Shown one piece after another: positions 33,334 through 42,017 of a DNA stretch of 64,000 bases (its first letter is position 1; each line of letters starts with the position of its first letter). The notes under the pieces were generated by a model. It was not told where the DNA came from, searched no databases, and saw only the letters and a program-made list of their open reading frames with translations. Made by a program: the position numbers and the translations under genes. This stretch comes from Plantibacter flavus (GTDB taxonomy: Bacteria; Actinomycetota; Actinomycetes; Actinomycetales; Microbacteriaceae), in the NCBI RefSeq assembly GCF_002024505.1, contig NZ_CP019402.1, positions 620,001 to 684,000 on the forward strand. Direction: 5' to 3'.

Positions 33334-34524
33334 ATGGCGGCTGTGATGAGCGGCGATGAGGTGACCGGACGCAAGACCCCGACGGGGAGCATCCGCACAC
33401 CGAAGCAACGGGTCGGCGCGTGGATCATGCCCGCGCTGCGTCCGTGGCGCCTCATGCTCGCGCTCAAGGTCGCCATCGCGGCCACCGCGGCCTGGTCCCT
33501 CGGCAGCCTGCTCCCGGGCGAGCTCGGAGACTTCTCCTACTACGCCCCGCTCGGCGCCCTCGTCAGCCTCACACCGACGCTCATGGACTCGGTGCGCTCG
33601 AGCCTGCAGACCCTCGTCGGTCTGGGCCTCGGCATCGGACTCGCGTGGCTGCTCATCATCTCGCCCGCGCCCGGCTGGGTGTCCGTATCCCTGTCGGTGG
33701 GGCTCGGCACACTCCTCGCAGGCTTGCCGGGGCTCGGACAGGGCCGCGACTACGTCCCCATCGCGGCGCTCTTCGTCATCATCATCGGCGGAGCGAACGC
33801 CAACGACTTCTCGGTCGGCTACCTCGTGCAGATGGCCCTCGGCGTGCTCGTCGGGCTCCTCGTGAACCTGCTCATCATGCCGCCGCTGTTCGTCCGCGAG
33901 TCGGCAGCCGGGATCTCGGCCGCGAGGTCACGGATGGTCGGTGCGCTCCGGAGCATGTCGGACACCCTCCGATCCGAGTCGGCACCGACCCCGGACGACC
34001 CGCCGTCCTGGGACAGCTCGCTGCTCGCCATCCGGCACGACGTCGACGCCGCGCGCGGGCTGATGAAAGATGCCGCGGAGAGCCGCCGGGCCAACCCGCG
34101 CACGCGGTGGAACCGGCACGACTTCCGCGGGGACGAGGGGGCGCTCGCCGCCCTCGAACGGATCGCGCCGGTGGTCGTGGAGATCGGTGACGCCCTGCGT
34201 GCGGCGCTCTGGGGGATCCCGGTGCCGGTCGACCTCGACGAGGGCGTCCGGAGCGCACTCGCCGGTGCGATCGACGCCTCGGCCGACCTCGTCGAGGCCG
34301 CCATCGACGACGAGCGTCTCTCCGAGGCGTTGCGTGCCTCCGACCGGGCGCTGACGATGCTGCGTCGGGCGGTCCGATCGGCCCACACGGGCGCGAACGG
34401 TGCGGCCGGTCGGGAGCCGGACGACGACGACCCGGCGGAGGATGCGGGCGGCGAGAACCTGCTGTTCGCGCTGCGCCGCATCCACGCCGAGATCGAGCGC
34501 TCGGAGCGGTCGCCAGACGCCTGA
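33334..34524 (+). CDS. FUSC/aromatic-acid-exporter-like membrane protein
   Basis: A 396-residue protein with six or so N-terminal helices (LMLALKVAIAATAAWSLGSLLPG; FSYYAPLGALVSLTPTLMDSVRSSLQTLVGLGLGIGLAWLL; PIAALFVIIIGGANANDFSVGYLVQMALGVLVGLLVNLLIMPP) and a long cytoplasmic C-terminal domain, acidic at the end. The arrangement resembles FUSC/AaeB-type exporters. The start is uncertain between MAAVMSG (33334) and MSGDEV (33346), as neither has a clear SD. Substrate unknown. Confidence 0.75.
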   Translation: MAAVMSGDEVTGRKTPTGSIRTPKQRVGAWIMPALRPWRLMLALKVAIAATAAWSLGSLLPGELGDFSYYAPLGALVSLTPTLMDSVRSSLQTLVGLGLGIGLAWLLIISPAPGWVSVSLSVGLGTLLAGLPGLGQGRDYVPIAALFVIIIGGANANDFSVGYLVQMALGVLVGLLVNLLIMPPLFVRESAAGISAARSRMVGALRSMSDTLRSESAPTPDDPPSWDSSLLAIRHDVDAARGLMKDAAESRRANPRTRWNRHDFRGDEGALAALERIAPVVVEIGDALRAALWGIPVPVDLDEGVRSALAGAIDASADLVEAAIDDERLSEALRASDRALTMLRRAVRSAHTGANGAAGREPDDDDPAEDAGGENLLFALRRIHAEIERSERSPDA

Positions 34525-34547
34525 GCGGCGCCCGTCGCGCCCGGTCC

Positions 34548-35387
34548 TCAGAGGATCGGCTTGCCGCCGGTCACCGCGATCACGGCGCCCGAGATGTAGC
34601 TCCCCTCGTCCGAGGCGAGCAGCACGTAGGGCGGTGCGACCTCTGCGGGCTGTCCCGGACGCCCGAGCGGGGTGTCCGTCCCGAAGGACTCGACCGTCTC
34701 GGGCGGCATCGTCGACGGGATCAGGGGTGTCCAGATCGGGCCGGGGGCGACCGCGTTCACGCGGATCCCGTCGCCGCCGAGCAGCTGGGCGAGCGAAGCG
34801 GTCATGCTCGCGAGCCCAGCCTTGGTCATGGCGTACGGCATGAGCTGCGGCGACGGCGAGTCGGCTTGCACCGAGCTCGTCGCGATGATCGAGGATCCCG
34901 GAGCCATGTGCGGGACCGCCGCCTTGCTCAGGTGGAAGAACGCACTGAGGTTCGTCGCGAGCGTGTGGTCCCACTCCTCGTCCGGGATCTCGGCCAGGCT
35001 CTCCCGGGTCATCTGGTACGCGGCGTTGCTCACGAGGATGTCGACCTTGCCGAAGCGCGCCACCGTCGCGCGGACGATCTCGCGGCAGTGCTCCGGGCTC
35101 GTCAGGTCACCGCCGATGCGGAGCGCGCTCCGGCCGGCCTCCTCGACCCAGCGCACCGTGTCCGCGGCGTCCTCGTCCTCGTCGAGGTAGCTGACGACGA
35201 CGTCCGCCCCTTCGCGGGCGTAGGCGATCGCGACGGCCTTCCCGATGCCGCTGTCGCCGCCGGTGATGATGGCGACCTTGCCCTCGAGCTTGCCGGAACC
35301 CCGGTAGCTGGACTCGCCGTGATCGGCCTGCGGGGTGAGTTCACCTTAGGTGCCGGGCGGCTGCTGCTGCTGAGCGGGCTGGTTCAT
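34548..35387 (-). pseudogene. SDR-family dehydrogenase gene interrupted by an in-frame TAA
   Basis: An ATG at 35387 with AGGGAGG upstream opens MNQPAQQQQPPGT and is stopped by TAA (35348..35346). The same frame then reads on without another stop through GELTPQADHGESSYRGSGKLEGKVAIITGGDSGIGKAVA and the full SDR body (VSNAAYQMTRES; SSVQADSPSPQLMPYAMTK; VNAVAPGPIWTPL) to 34548. Homologues carry glutamine after PPGT, so a single CAA/CAG-derived change explains it. No start codon lies between the TAA and the cofactor motif; the first (GTG, 35156) would delete the Rossmann start. It is either a recent pseudogene, a readthrough case or a sequencing error. The related SDR at 37544 is intact. Confidence 0.8.
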
Positions 35388-35573
35388 GGTGTTCCTCCCT
35401 GTGCTGCTGTGCGTGCCAGCATGCTGTGGTTGCGGTCCGTCCACCCAAGCCGATCCGGGTGATCCGCCTCCAGGGGTTGACGCCCGCCCGGCACCGGGCG
35501 TCCCGTGCTAGCAGCCGCGTGCCGGGGCCGCCAGCCCCGGCGATTCGGAGGCGCGGCTCGTAGGGTGAATCGC

Positions 35574-37358
35574 ATGACCGCAGCTGGCGAGGATCTCCGT
35601 TCGTACGCACCGATCGGGGACGGCCGCACCGTCGCCCTCATCGGACTCCGTGGCCAGGTCGACTGGCTGCCGATCCCGGACCTCGGGTCCATGCCGGTGT
35701 TCGCCCGGCTGCTCGACGACGACTCCGGCGGATGCATCGAGCTCGAGCCGGTCGGCGAGTACACCGTCACGAGGCGCTACGTGTCCGGCACCAATGTGCT
35801 GCGCACGACCTTCACGACCGAGCACGGGCGCGCGACGATCACGGACGCACTCGTCACGGGTATCGCGGGCCGCCTGCCCTGGGCCGAACTCGCGCGCCGG
35901 ATCGACGGCGTCTCAGGCAGCGTCGAGTTCACCTGGCGCGTCCGTCCCGGGACGGCGCTCGGGACGGCCTCGCCGTGGATCGAGGACAGCACACGGGGCC
36001 CCATCATCCGGTCGGGCGCGACGACGATCGCGGTGGTCGGCGACGAGTACGGGCCGAACGAGGTCGAGGTCGATGGATCGATGCCGACGGAGCTCTCGGG
36101 CCGGTTCACGACCAGCGAGGACTCCCGGCATCTCCTGATCGTCGTCGCCACCCACGGCGAGCCGATCCATCTGCCCGTGCCTGCCAACGTCGACGTGGGC
36201 ATCGACCGCACGATCGACAACTGGCGGGCCTGGTCCCGGGCGTTCTCCTACGAGGGACCGTGGGCGAATCAGGTGCAGCGCAGCGCGCTCGCCCTGAAAC
36301 TGCTCATCTTCAGCCCCACCGGGGCCATCGCCGCCGCCGCCACGACGTCACTGCCGGAGAACCCGCGCGGGGCCAAGAACTGGGACTACCGCTTCGCCTG
36401 GGTGCGGGACCTCGCGTACACCGCGCATGCGCTCGTCCGCTTCGGTCTCCGCGAGGAGACGCACGCCGCCGTGTCGTGGCTGCTGCGCACCATCCGCGAG
36501 AACGGGCCGGAGCTGCACATCTTCTACGGACTCGAGGGCGGTGTGCCCGACGGGGTCGTCGAGCACGACGTCGCCGGCTGGCGCGGCATCGGACCGGTGG
36601 TGAGTGGGAACCCCGCCCAGGGGCAATTGCAGCTCGGCGTCTACGGCGACCTCTTCGCGATCTGCCGCACCTACGTCGACGCCGGCAACGTCCTCGACGT
36701 GGAGACCGGTCGTCTCCTCGCCGAGGTCGCCGACCGCACCTGCAACCTGTGGCGGAATCGCGACGCAGGCATGTGGGAGCTGCCCCAGGAGGAGCACTAC
36801 GTCTCGTCCAAGATGGGCTGCTGGCAGGCCCTCGGCGATGCGGTGCACCTGGCGGAGCTCGGGCAGGTCGCCGGCAGTGCCGATCGCTGGCGCGCCGAGC
36901 AGACCCGGATCCGCGAGTGGATCGACGAGCACGGGTGGAACGAGGAACGCGGGGCGTACGTGATGTTCCCCGGGAGCGACGATCTCGACGCCTCGGTGCT
37001 GCTGCATGCGATGAGCGGATTCGACCGTGGTGACCGCATGTCGTCGACGATCGACGCGCTCACGGACGAACTCGGCGAGGGGGCCCTGCTCTACCGGTAC
37101 TCGGGCGTGCAGCAGGAGGAGTACACCTTCGTCGCCTGCGCGTTCTGGCGGGCCTCCGCGCTCGCGTGCGTCGGCCGTCACGACGAGGCGATCGCGGCCA
37201 TGGACGAACTCGTCGGCCTGACCAACGACGTCGGGATCCTCGCCGAGATGATCGATCCCGCCGACGGTGCGCACTGGGGCAACCTGCCGCAGGCGTTGAG
37301 TCACCTCGCGCTCATCAACGCGGCCCTCACGATCAAGGAGCTCACCGGGGAGGAGTGA
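35574..37358 (+). CDS. Glycoside hydrolase family 15 protein
   Basis: A 594-residue protein. The N-terminal beta domain opens with YAPIGDGRTVALIGLRGQVDWLPIPDLGS. The alpha/alpha barrel contains NPRGAKNWDYRFAWVRDLAYTAHALVRFG, GMWELPQEEHYVSSKMGCWQALGDAVHLAE and GNLPQALSHLALINAALTI. GH15 enzymes of this bacterial type are glucoamylases or trehalases. The ATG lies 7 nt after a TAGGGT -10 box (leaderless). The SDR genes on both sides suggest a stress-polyol or trehalose context, by neighbourhood only. Confidence 0.9.
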   Translation: MTAAGEDLRSYAPIGDGRTVALIGLRGQVDWLPIPDLGSMPVFARLLDDDSGGCIELEPVGEYTVTRRYVSGTNVLRTTFTTEHGRATITDALVTGIAGRLPWAELARRIDGVSGSVEFTWRVRPGTALGTASPWIEDSTRGPIIRSGATTIAVVGDEYGPNEVEVDGSMPTELSGRFTTSEDSRHLLIVVATHGEPIHLPVPANVDVGIDRTIDNWRAWSRAFSYEGPWANQVQRSALALKLLIFSPTGAIAAAATTSLPENPRGAKNWDYRFAWVRDLAYTAHALVRFGLREETHAAVSWLLRTIRENGPELHIFYGLEGGVPDGVVEHDVAGWRGIGPVVSGNPAQGQLQLGVYGDLFAICRTYVDAGNVLDVETGRLLAEVADRTCNLWRNRDAGMWELPQEEHYVSSKMGCWQALGDAVHLAELGQVAGSADRWRAEQTRIREWIDEHGWNEERGAYVMFPGSDDLDASVLLHAMSGFDRGDRMSSTIDALTDELGEGALLYRYSGVQQEEYTFVACAFWRASALACVGRHDEAIAAMDELVGLTNDVGILAEMIDPADGAHWGNLPQALSHLALINAALTIKELTGEE

Positions 37359-37361
37359 AGT

Positions 37362-37408
37362 CCCCGGTCCCTGAGTCTGCACCCCGGTCCCTGAGCTTGT
37401 CGAAGGGC
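37362..37408. repeat. Palindromic repeat family 1, tandem half units
   Basis: CCCCGGTCCCTGAG occurs twice (37362 and 37382). The second copy continues CTTGTCGAAGGGC as in the other family 1 units, but there is no inverted arm. It lies just after the GH15 stop. Confidence 0.7.
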
Positions 37409-37543
37409 GGACCTTGCGCGGATACCCGGCAGCCTCCGAGAACGCAAGCCCCGGGGTCACACCGGTCGCGGTCCGTAGCGTTGCAACCACTCGGCCACGA
37501 TCCGATCCACGCCGAACACCCACTGAACGAGAGGACCATCACC

Positions 37544-38440
37544 ATGGCCGACGACCAGTACACCTTCACCGACCCGGCGAAGCTCTACGCCCACATCTCC
37601 GCGGAGAAGCAGCACCAGCCCGAGCCCGGCCTCGACGCGAAGCTCGACCCGAAGGCCGACCTCGGCGAGGAGAGCTACCGCGGCACCGGCCGGCTCACCG
37701 GCCGCAAGGCGCTCATCACCGGTGGCGATTCCGGCATCGGGGCCGCCACCGCGATCGCCTTCGCCCGCGAAGGTGCCTCCGTGGCCCTGTCCTACCTCCC
37801 GGAGGAGGAAGAGGACGCGCAGCGCATCGCCGGCATCGTCCGCGACGCCGGCGTCACCGTCCTCACCCTGCCGGGCGACCTGCGCGACCCGTCCTACTGC
37901 CGCGACCTCGTCGCGCAGACGGTCGAGAGCCTCGGAGGACTCGACATCCTCGTGAACAACGGCGGCAAGCAGATGTTCAACGAGGACCTCACCACCCTCA
38001 CGGACGAGCAGTTCGACGACACCTTCAAGACCAACGTCTACGCGATGTTCTGGCTCTCGAAGGCCGCCCTCCCGCACCTGCCGGCCGGCTCGTCGATCAT
38101 CAACACGACCTCGATCCAGGCGTACTCGCCGTCGGACATCCTCGTTGACTACGCGTCGACCAAGGCGACCATCAACGCCTTCACGAAGGCGCTGGCGCAG
38201 CAGCTCGCACCCAAGGGCATCCGCGTCAACGCGGTCGCGCCCGGCCCGATCTGGACGCCGCTCCAGGTGTCGGACGGTCAGCCGCAGGACAAGATCGCCG
38301 AGTTCGGCGAGGACACCCCGCTCGGCCGCATGGGCCAGCCTGCCGAGCTCGCGCCCGCCTACGTGTTCCTCGCGTCGGCGGAGTCGAGCTACGTGCTCGG
38401 TGAGACCCTGAACGTCAACGGCGGTATGCCCACGCCGTAA
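37544..38440 (+). CDS. SDR-family dehydrogenase (general-stress GSP39/glucose dehydrogenase-like)
   Basis: A 298-residue protein with a hydrophilic N-terminal extension of about 50 residues ending in EESYRGTGRLTGRKALITGGDSGIGAATA. The active site is in NTTSIQAYSPSDILVDYASTK, and APGPIWTPLQ and SYVLGETLNVNGGMP close the fold. This long-form SDR is typical of YdaD/YhdF-like stress proteins. GAGAGGA precedes the ATG. It is a paralogue of the broken SDR at 34548 and may have made it dispensable. Confidence 0.9.
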   Translation: MADDQYTFTDPAKLYAHISAEKQHQPEPGLDAKLDPKADLGEESYRGTGRLTGRKALITGGDSGIGAATAIAFAREGASVALSYLPEEEEDAQRIAGIVRDAGVTVLTLPGDLRDPSYCRDLVAQTVESLGGLDILVNNGGKQMFNEDLTTLTDEQFDDTFKTNVYAMFWLSKAALPHLPAGSSIINTTSIQAYSPSDILVDYASTKATINAFTKALAQQLAPKGIRVNAVAPGPIWTPLQVSDGQPQDKIAEFGEDTPLGRMGQPAELAPAYVFLASAESSYVLGETLNVNGGMPTP

Positions 38441-38458
38441 CCCCGTCCCACCCCACAG

Positions 38459-38529
38459 CAGCCCGCGAACTGTCAGTTCCGGCTAGTCCGACGCCGTTCG
38501 ACTAGCTTGTTCTGACAGTTCGCGGGCTG
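38459..38529. terminator. Long nested hairpin between convergent genes
   Basis: CAGCCCGCGAACTGTCAG (38459-38476) is exactly complementary to 38512-38529. Inside the loop, GCTAGTC (38482-38488) pairs with GACTAGC (38500-38506). A TTTT follows on the plus strand. It separates the convergent SDR and YihY genes and can terminate both. Confidence 0.85.
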
Positions 38530-38535
38530 TTTTGG

Positions 38536-39615
38536 TCAGTCCGTGCGGTCCGCCGCGCGTCGGACACGACGGCCCTCGAGGGCGTCCTTCGCGTCGCGGT
38601 CGGCGAGCGCCTTGATCGCGGCGTCCGAGCGCAGGGGCAGCTGCAGCTCCTGCTCCGCGGCGACACCCGAGGCGAGCTGGCGGCCACGCTGGATCTCGAT
38701 GTCGAGCTGGGCACCGAACAGCAGTGCGAGGTTCGCGATCCAGATCCACAGCAGGAAGATGATGATGCCGGCGAGCGAGCCGTAGGTGGCGTCGTAGTTG
38801 CTGAAGTTGGCGATGTAGAAGCCGAACCCGACGGAGGCGATGAGCAGGATCAGGAGAGCGGTGAGCGCCCCGATGCTGATCCAACGGAACTTCTCCGGCT
38901 TGATGTTCGGCGTCGCGGAGTACAGCACGGCGATGACGAAGACGAGCGCTGCGGCCATGACCGGCCACTTCGCGATCGACCAGACCGTGAGGCCCGTCTC
39001 ACCGAGACCGACCGCCTGTCCGATGGCCTGCGCGACCGGGCCGGACACGATGAGTGCGAGGGCGATCACCGAGATGACGAGGAGGACGACGAGGGTCACG
39101 CCGAGCTGCGTCGGACGCAGGGACCAGATCTTGCGTCCCTCCTCGACCCCGTACATGCGGTTGAGCGCGCGACCGAAGCCGCCCACGTAGCCGGATGCCG
39201 ACCACACGGCGCCGGCGATACCGGCGATGAGGGCGAAGCCGATCGCCGGTGACTCGACGAACTGGTTCACCGCGTCGGTCAGGAAGCCGAGGCTGTCGCC
39301 CGGGGCGAGGTTGCCGACGATCTCGAGGAGGGCGTCGGTGCCGTTGCGGCTCTGTCCGAAGAGGCCGAGGATCGAGACGAGCGCGAGGACGGCCGGGAAC
39401 AGCGACAGGATCGCGAAGTAGGTGAGCCCTGCCGCGAGGTCGGTGCACTGGTTCGAGGTGAAGGAGTGCAGCGTCCGCTTCAGGACGTAGCCCCAGGGCA
39501 CGGGGACGCGCTGCGGCTGCATCGTCTCCTCGGCGTCATCCGCGTGACGGTCCTTCGGATCGTCGGGCTGGCTCGCCTCGACGCGGTCCTGGCGCTGCTT
39601 GGTGGGTTCAGACAC
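38536..39615 (-). CDS. YihY/BrkB-family inner membrane protein
   Basis: A 359-residue membrane protein with six helices. The family core is WGYVLKRTLHSFTSNQCTDLAAGLTYFAILSLFPAVLALVSILG, then GFALIAGIAGAVWSASGYVGGFGRALNRMYGVEEGR and LAGIIIFLLWIWIANLALLFGAQLDIEIQRGRQL. The GTG start has GAGGG upstream and overlaps the previous gene by 8 bp. Members were once miscalled RNase BN; the true role is unknown, perhaps envelope related. It is part of a three-gene membrane set. Confidence 0.88.
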   Translation of the reverse strand: MSEPTKQRQDRVEASQPDDPKDRHADDAEETMQPQRVPVPWGYVLKRTLHSFTSNQCTDLAAGLTYFAILSLFPAVLALVSILGLFGQSRNGTDALLEIVGNLAPGDSLGFLTDAVNQFVESPAIGFALIAGIAGAVWSASGYVGGFGRALNRMYGVEEGRKIWSLRPTQLGVTLVVLLVISVIALALIVSGPVAQAIGQAVGLGETGLTVWSIAKWPVMAAALVFVIAVLYSATPNIKPEKFRWISIGALTALLILLIASVGFGFYIANFSNYDATYGSLAGIIIFLLWIWIANLALLFGAQLDIEIQRGRQLASGVAAEQELQLPLRSDAAIKALADRDAKDALEGRRVRRAADRTD

Positions 39616-39850
39616 GGTGCCCTCGGTTCGCACGCCACAGCAGGACGCCGGCGCCGACGACCGCCACCGAGGCGACGACGATGGCGGTGGTGCGCAGGTG
39701 GTAGGCCACGGCGGTGCGGACGTCGAACTTCTGGAAGAGGAGGTCGAGCGTCTGTGCGAGGTGCTCACGCGTCTGCTCGACGTCGAGCTGCAGGGTGTTC
39801 AGCCCGGCGCCCTCGGGGGGAGTGGGGCGGGCGAGATCCTGGTCGCTCAT
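39608..39850 (-). CDS. DUF3618-like small membrane protein
   Basis: An 80-residue protein. The soluble part reads LNTLQLDVEQTREHLAQTLDLLFQKFDVRTAV, where the ZR/TREHLA pattern is typical of DUF3618. One transmembrane helix follows (LRTTAIVVASVAVVGAGVLLW) and then a short basic tail. It overlaps the holin-X gene by 4 nt and the YihY gene by 8 bp. Confidence 0.75.
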   Translation of the reverse strand: MSDQDLARPTPPEGAGLNTLQLDVEQTREHLAQTLDLLFQKFDVRTAVAYHLRTTAIVVASVAVVGAGVLLWRANRGHRV

Positions 39851-40302
39851 GCTGCGGCCTCCTTGGTGTCGTGCTTCGAGTCGTGCTGCTGGTGCTCTGC
39901 GAGGTGGTCGCCGGTGAGGGCTTCGACACTGCGCTCGGGAACGGGCTTCGCGCCGGCCTTGAGCTTCTTGACGCCGACGAGCGACAGGATCCCGGCGACG
40001 AGGATGAGGACGACGCCGACGATGAGGGCGGCGAGCCAGGCGGGGAGTACGGTGGCGAGTCCGAGGACGGCGGCCGCGATGAGCGTCCCGAAGCCGAAGA
40101 GCACGAGCACCAGGGCGACGACGAGCATTCCCGCGCCGATCCCGAGGTCCTTGGCCTTCTTCGTCATCTCCGCCTTGAACAGGGCGATCTCGCCGGTGAC
40201 CAGGCGGACGACGTCCTCGCGGAGGTCGTTGAGGAGGGTCTTCATGGGAGGAAGTCCGCGGCGACTCCGTCTGCGGTCGGCCGCGCTGCTGGCATCGGTC
40301 AT
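39847..40302 (-). CDS. Phage-holin-X-like (DUF1469) membrane protein
   Basis: A 151-residue protein with an amphipathic segment (LLNDLREDVVRLVTGEIALFKAEMTKKAKDLGIG) followed by two helices (GMLVVALVLVLFGFGTLIAAAVLGL; LPAWLAALIVGVVLILVAGILSLVG) and a charged tail rich in histidine. Such 'actinobacterial holin-X' proteins are chromosomal and usually sit with DUF3618 and YihY genes, as here. AGAAGAG precedes the ATG. There is no lysis gene or phage context. Confidence 0.82.
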   Translation of the reverse strand: MTDASSAADRRRSRRGLPPMKTLLNDLREDVVRLVTGEIALFKAEMTKKAKDLGIGAGMLVVALVLVLFGFGTLIAAAVLGLATVLPAWLAALIVGVVLILVAGILSLVGVKKLKAGAKPVPERSVEALTGDHLAEHQQHDSKHDTKEAAA

Positions 40303-40410
40303 GTGAGCACTCTTCTCGTTGTGGCCCTCCAGCCCACACCCCTCGCGCGCGCGAGACAAGGGCTTGACAGGCGTGTCGGCCGATCGCGGAATACGACGAC
40401 CCTGAATTGG

Positions 40411-40426
40411 TTACATCTACAAGTAA
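40411..40426. promoter_or_regulatory. MarR-type palindrome before the CatE-like gene
   Basis: TTACATCTACAAGTAA is an imperfect palindrome (12 of 16 positions symmetric). It is AT-rich and lies 59 bp upstream of the dioxygenase start, before a TAGCCT -10-like box. Regulation by a MarR/DUF24-type quinone sensor is plausible; no such gene is nearby. Confidence 0.4.
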
Positions 40427-40469
40427 ACGGGGTAGCCTGTACCGACCCCATCACCCGATCGGAGACCGA

Positions 40470-41384
40470 ATGTCCGCTGTGCTCGACGAGCGTCTGCTCG
40501 CCCCGGAGACGTCGATGGGCGCGGTCACGCTCCGCGTCGGCGACCTCGACCTCATGTCCGGCTACTACGCCAACGCCTTCGCGATGGAGCCGCTCGAGGA
40601 GCGCAGCCGTGCCCGCGAGGTGCACCGGGTGCTCGGTCGTGGCGACACCCCGCTCGTGCGACTCGTGCACACGCCGGACCTGCCGGCCGTCGACCGGCGG
40701 CAGGCCGGCCTGTTCCACACGGCGTTCCTGTTCGAGGACGAATCGAGTCTCTCGGCGACGGTCTATCGGGCCGCGCAGGATCCCCGCGGACAGTTCGTCG
40801 GGTCGAGCGACCACTTCGTGAGCGAGGCGTTCTACTTCACCGACCCGGAGGGGAACGGCGTGGAGCTGTACACGGACCGCCCGCGCAGCGGCTGGGTGCG
40901 CTCAGGCGACCAGATCGCCATGACCACCACGTACCTCGACCCGAACGCCTACCTGCAGCGGCACCTCACGGAGGAGGCCCTCGGCGCCGGGCCGTCGTTG
41001 GCCGGTGCCGTCGGGCACGTGCACCTGCAGGTCGGCAACCTCCAGACCGCCAGGGCCTTCTACGTCGACGCGCTCGGATTCGAGACGACGCAGACCGAGT
41101 ACCCCGGCGCGATCTTCGCCTCCGCCGGCGGGTACCACCACCACATCGCGATGAACGTCTGGAACAGCCAGGGCGCCGGTCCCCGCGCGGCCGCCCTCGG
41201 CCTCGGCGACGTGTCGATCACCGTCCCCGACCTCGCGAACCTCGATACGCTGGCCGCGAGGCTGCGCGCCCGCACGATCCCCTTCGACGCGGACGGTCGT
41301 TCCGTGACCGTCTCCGACCCGTGGGGGACCCGCGTGTCCGTGGCCCTACCCGACCTGTCGACCGAGGAGCTGCTGTCCCGATGA
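40470..41384 (+). CDS. CatE-like ring-cleaving VOC dioxygenase
   Basis: A 304-residue protein with two vicinal-oxygen-chelate modules. Conserved metal-site regions are LFHTAFLFED, SDHFVSEAFYFTDPEGNGVELYTDRPRSGW, GHVHLQVGNLQTARAFYVDALGFE and ASAGGYHHHIAMNVWN, closely following Bacillus CatE catechol-2,3-dioxygenase. GGAG precedes the ATG. Its stop overlaps an MhqD-like hydrolase by 4 nt, the same partnership that protects Bacillus from quinones and catechols. Confidence 0.85.
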   Translation: MSAVLDERLLAPETSMGAVTLRVGDLDLMSGYYANAFAMEPLEERSRAREVHRVLGRGDTPLVRLVHTPDLPAVDRRQAGLFHTAFLFEDESSLSATVYRAAQDPRGQFVGSSDHFVSEAFYFTDPEGNGVELYTDRPRSGWVRSGDQIAMTTTYLDPNAYLQRHLTEEALGAGPSLAGAVGHVHLQVGNLQTARAFYVDALGFETTQTEYPGAIFASAGGYHHHIAMNVWNSQGAGPRAAALGLGDVSITVPDLANLDTLAARLRARTIPFDADGRSVTVSDPWGTRVSVALPDLSTEELLSR

Positions 41385-42013
41385 CCACCGCACTGCGCGA
41401 CGTCCGTTCCGCCGACTGGGCCGACGCCGCGTCGTCCGCTCCGGTTGTCGCGGTGCTCCTCCACGGCTACGGCTCGAACGAGCACGACCTCACCGGCCTC
41501 GTCGGGCCCCTCGCGCTCGGCACGCCCTGGGTGTCGCTGCGCGCGCCGCTCCAGATGGGACACGGCGGGGCGGCCTGGTTCGAGATCACGACGCCGGGCG
41601 ACCCGGACCCGGAGCCGATCGCCCGCGCAACGGACGCCGTCTGGGGCTGGATCGACGAACACGTGTCGGCTGAGGCGCGCATCGTGCCCATCGGTTTCTC
41701 GCAGGGCGGCTTCATGGCTTCGCAGCTGCTGCGCACCCGACCCGAGCGGGTCGTGGCGCCGGTGATCCTCGCCGGCTTCGTCCTGAGTGCACCACAGCCC
41801 GGCGACGAGGTGCTGGCGGCGACGAAGCCCGCGGTGTTCTGGGGACGGGGTCTCGAGGACCGGGTCATCGCCGCGCCGGCCGTCGCGTGGACCGCCGCCT
41901 GGTTGCCGCTGCACACGACGCTCACCGAGCGCACCTATCCGGGGCTCGCCCACGGGATCCACCAGGCCGAGATCGACGACGTCCGCGGGTTCCTCGAGGC
42001 GCACACCGGCTGA
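41381..42013 (+). CDS. MhqD-like phospholipase/carboxylesterase-family hydrolase
   Basis: A 210-residue alpha/beta hydrolase. The oxyanion region is VVAVLLHGYGSNEHDL, the nucleophile S107 is in PIGFSQGGFMAS, and the acid and histidine are expected in WGRGLEDRV and GLAHGIHQAE. The size and motifs fit the short carboxylesterase family that includes MhqD. It overlaps the dioxygenase gene. It is convergent with the Lrp gene, with 4 bp between. Confidence 0.86.
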   Translation: MTTALRDVRSADWADAASSAPVVAVLLHGYGSNEHDLTGLVGPLALGTPWVSLRAPLQMGHGGAAWFEITTPGDPDPEPIARATDAVWGWIDEHVSAEARIVPIGFSQGGFMASQLLRTRPERVVAPVILAGFVLSAPQPGDEVLAATKPAVFWGRGLEDRVIAAPAVAWTAAWLPLHTTLTERTYPGLAHGIHQAEIDDVRGFLEAHTG

Positions 42014-42017
42014 TCGT

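Noticed and set aside
35102..35344. 80-codon frame beginning MNSPRRPIT over the SDR 5' region
   Set aside because: It is an out-of-frame shadow; the SDR frame itself continues across this region and is only broken by the TAA at 35346-35348.
39847..40302. Holin-X protein as a sign of a prophage
   Set aside because: There are no lysin, structural, integrase or attachment-site signals nearby; chromosomal holin-X with DUF3618 and YihY is ordinary in actinobacteria.
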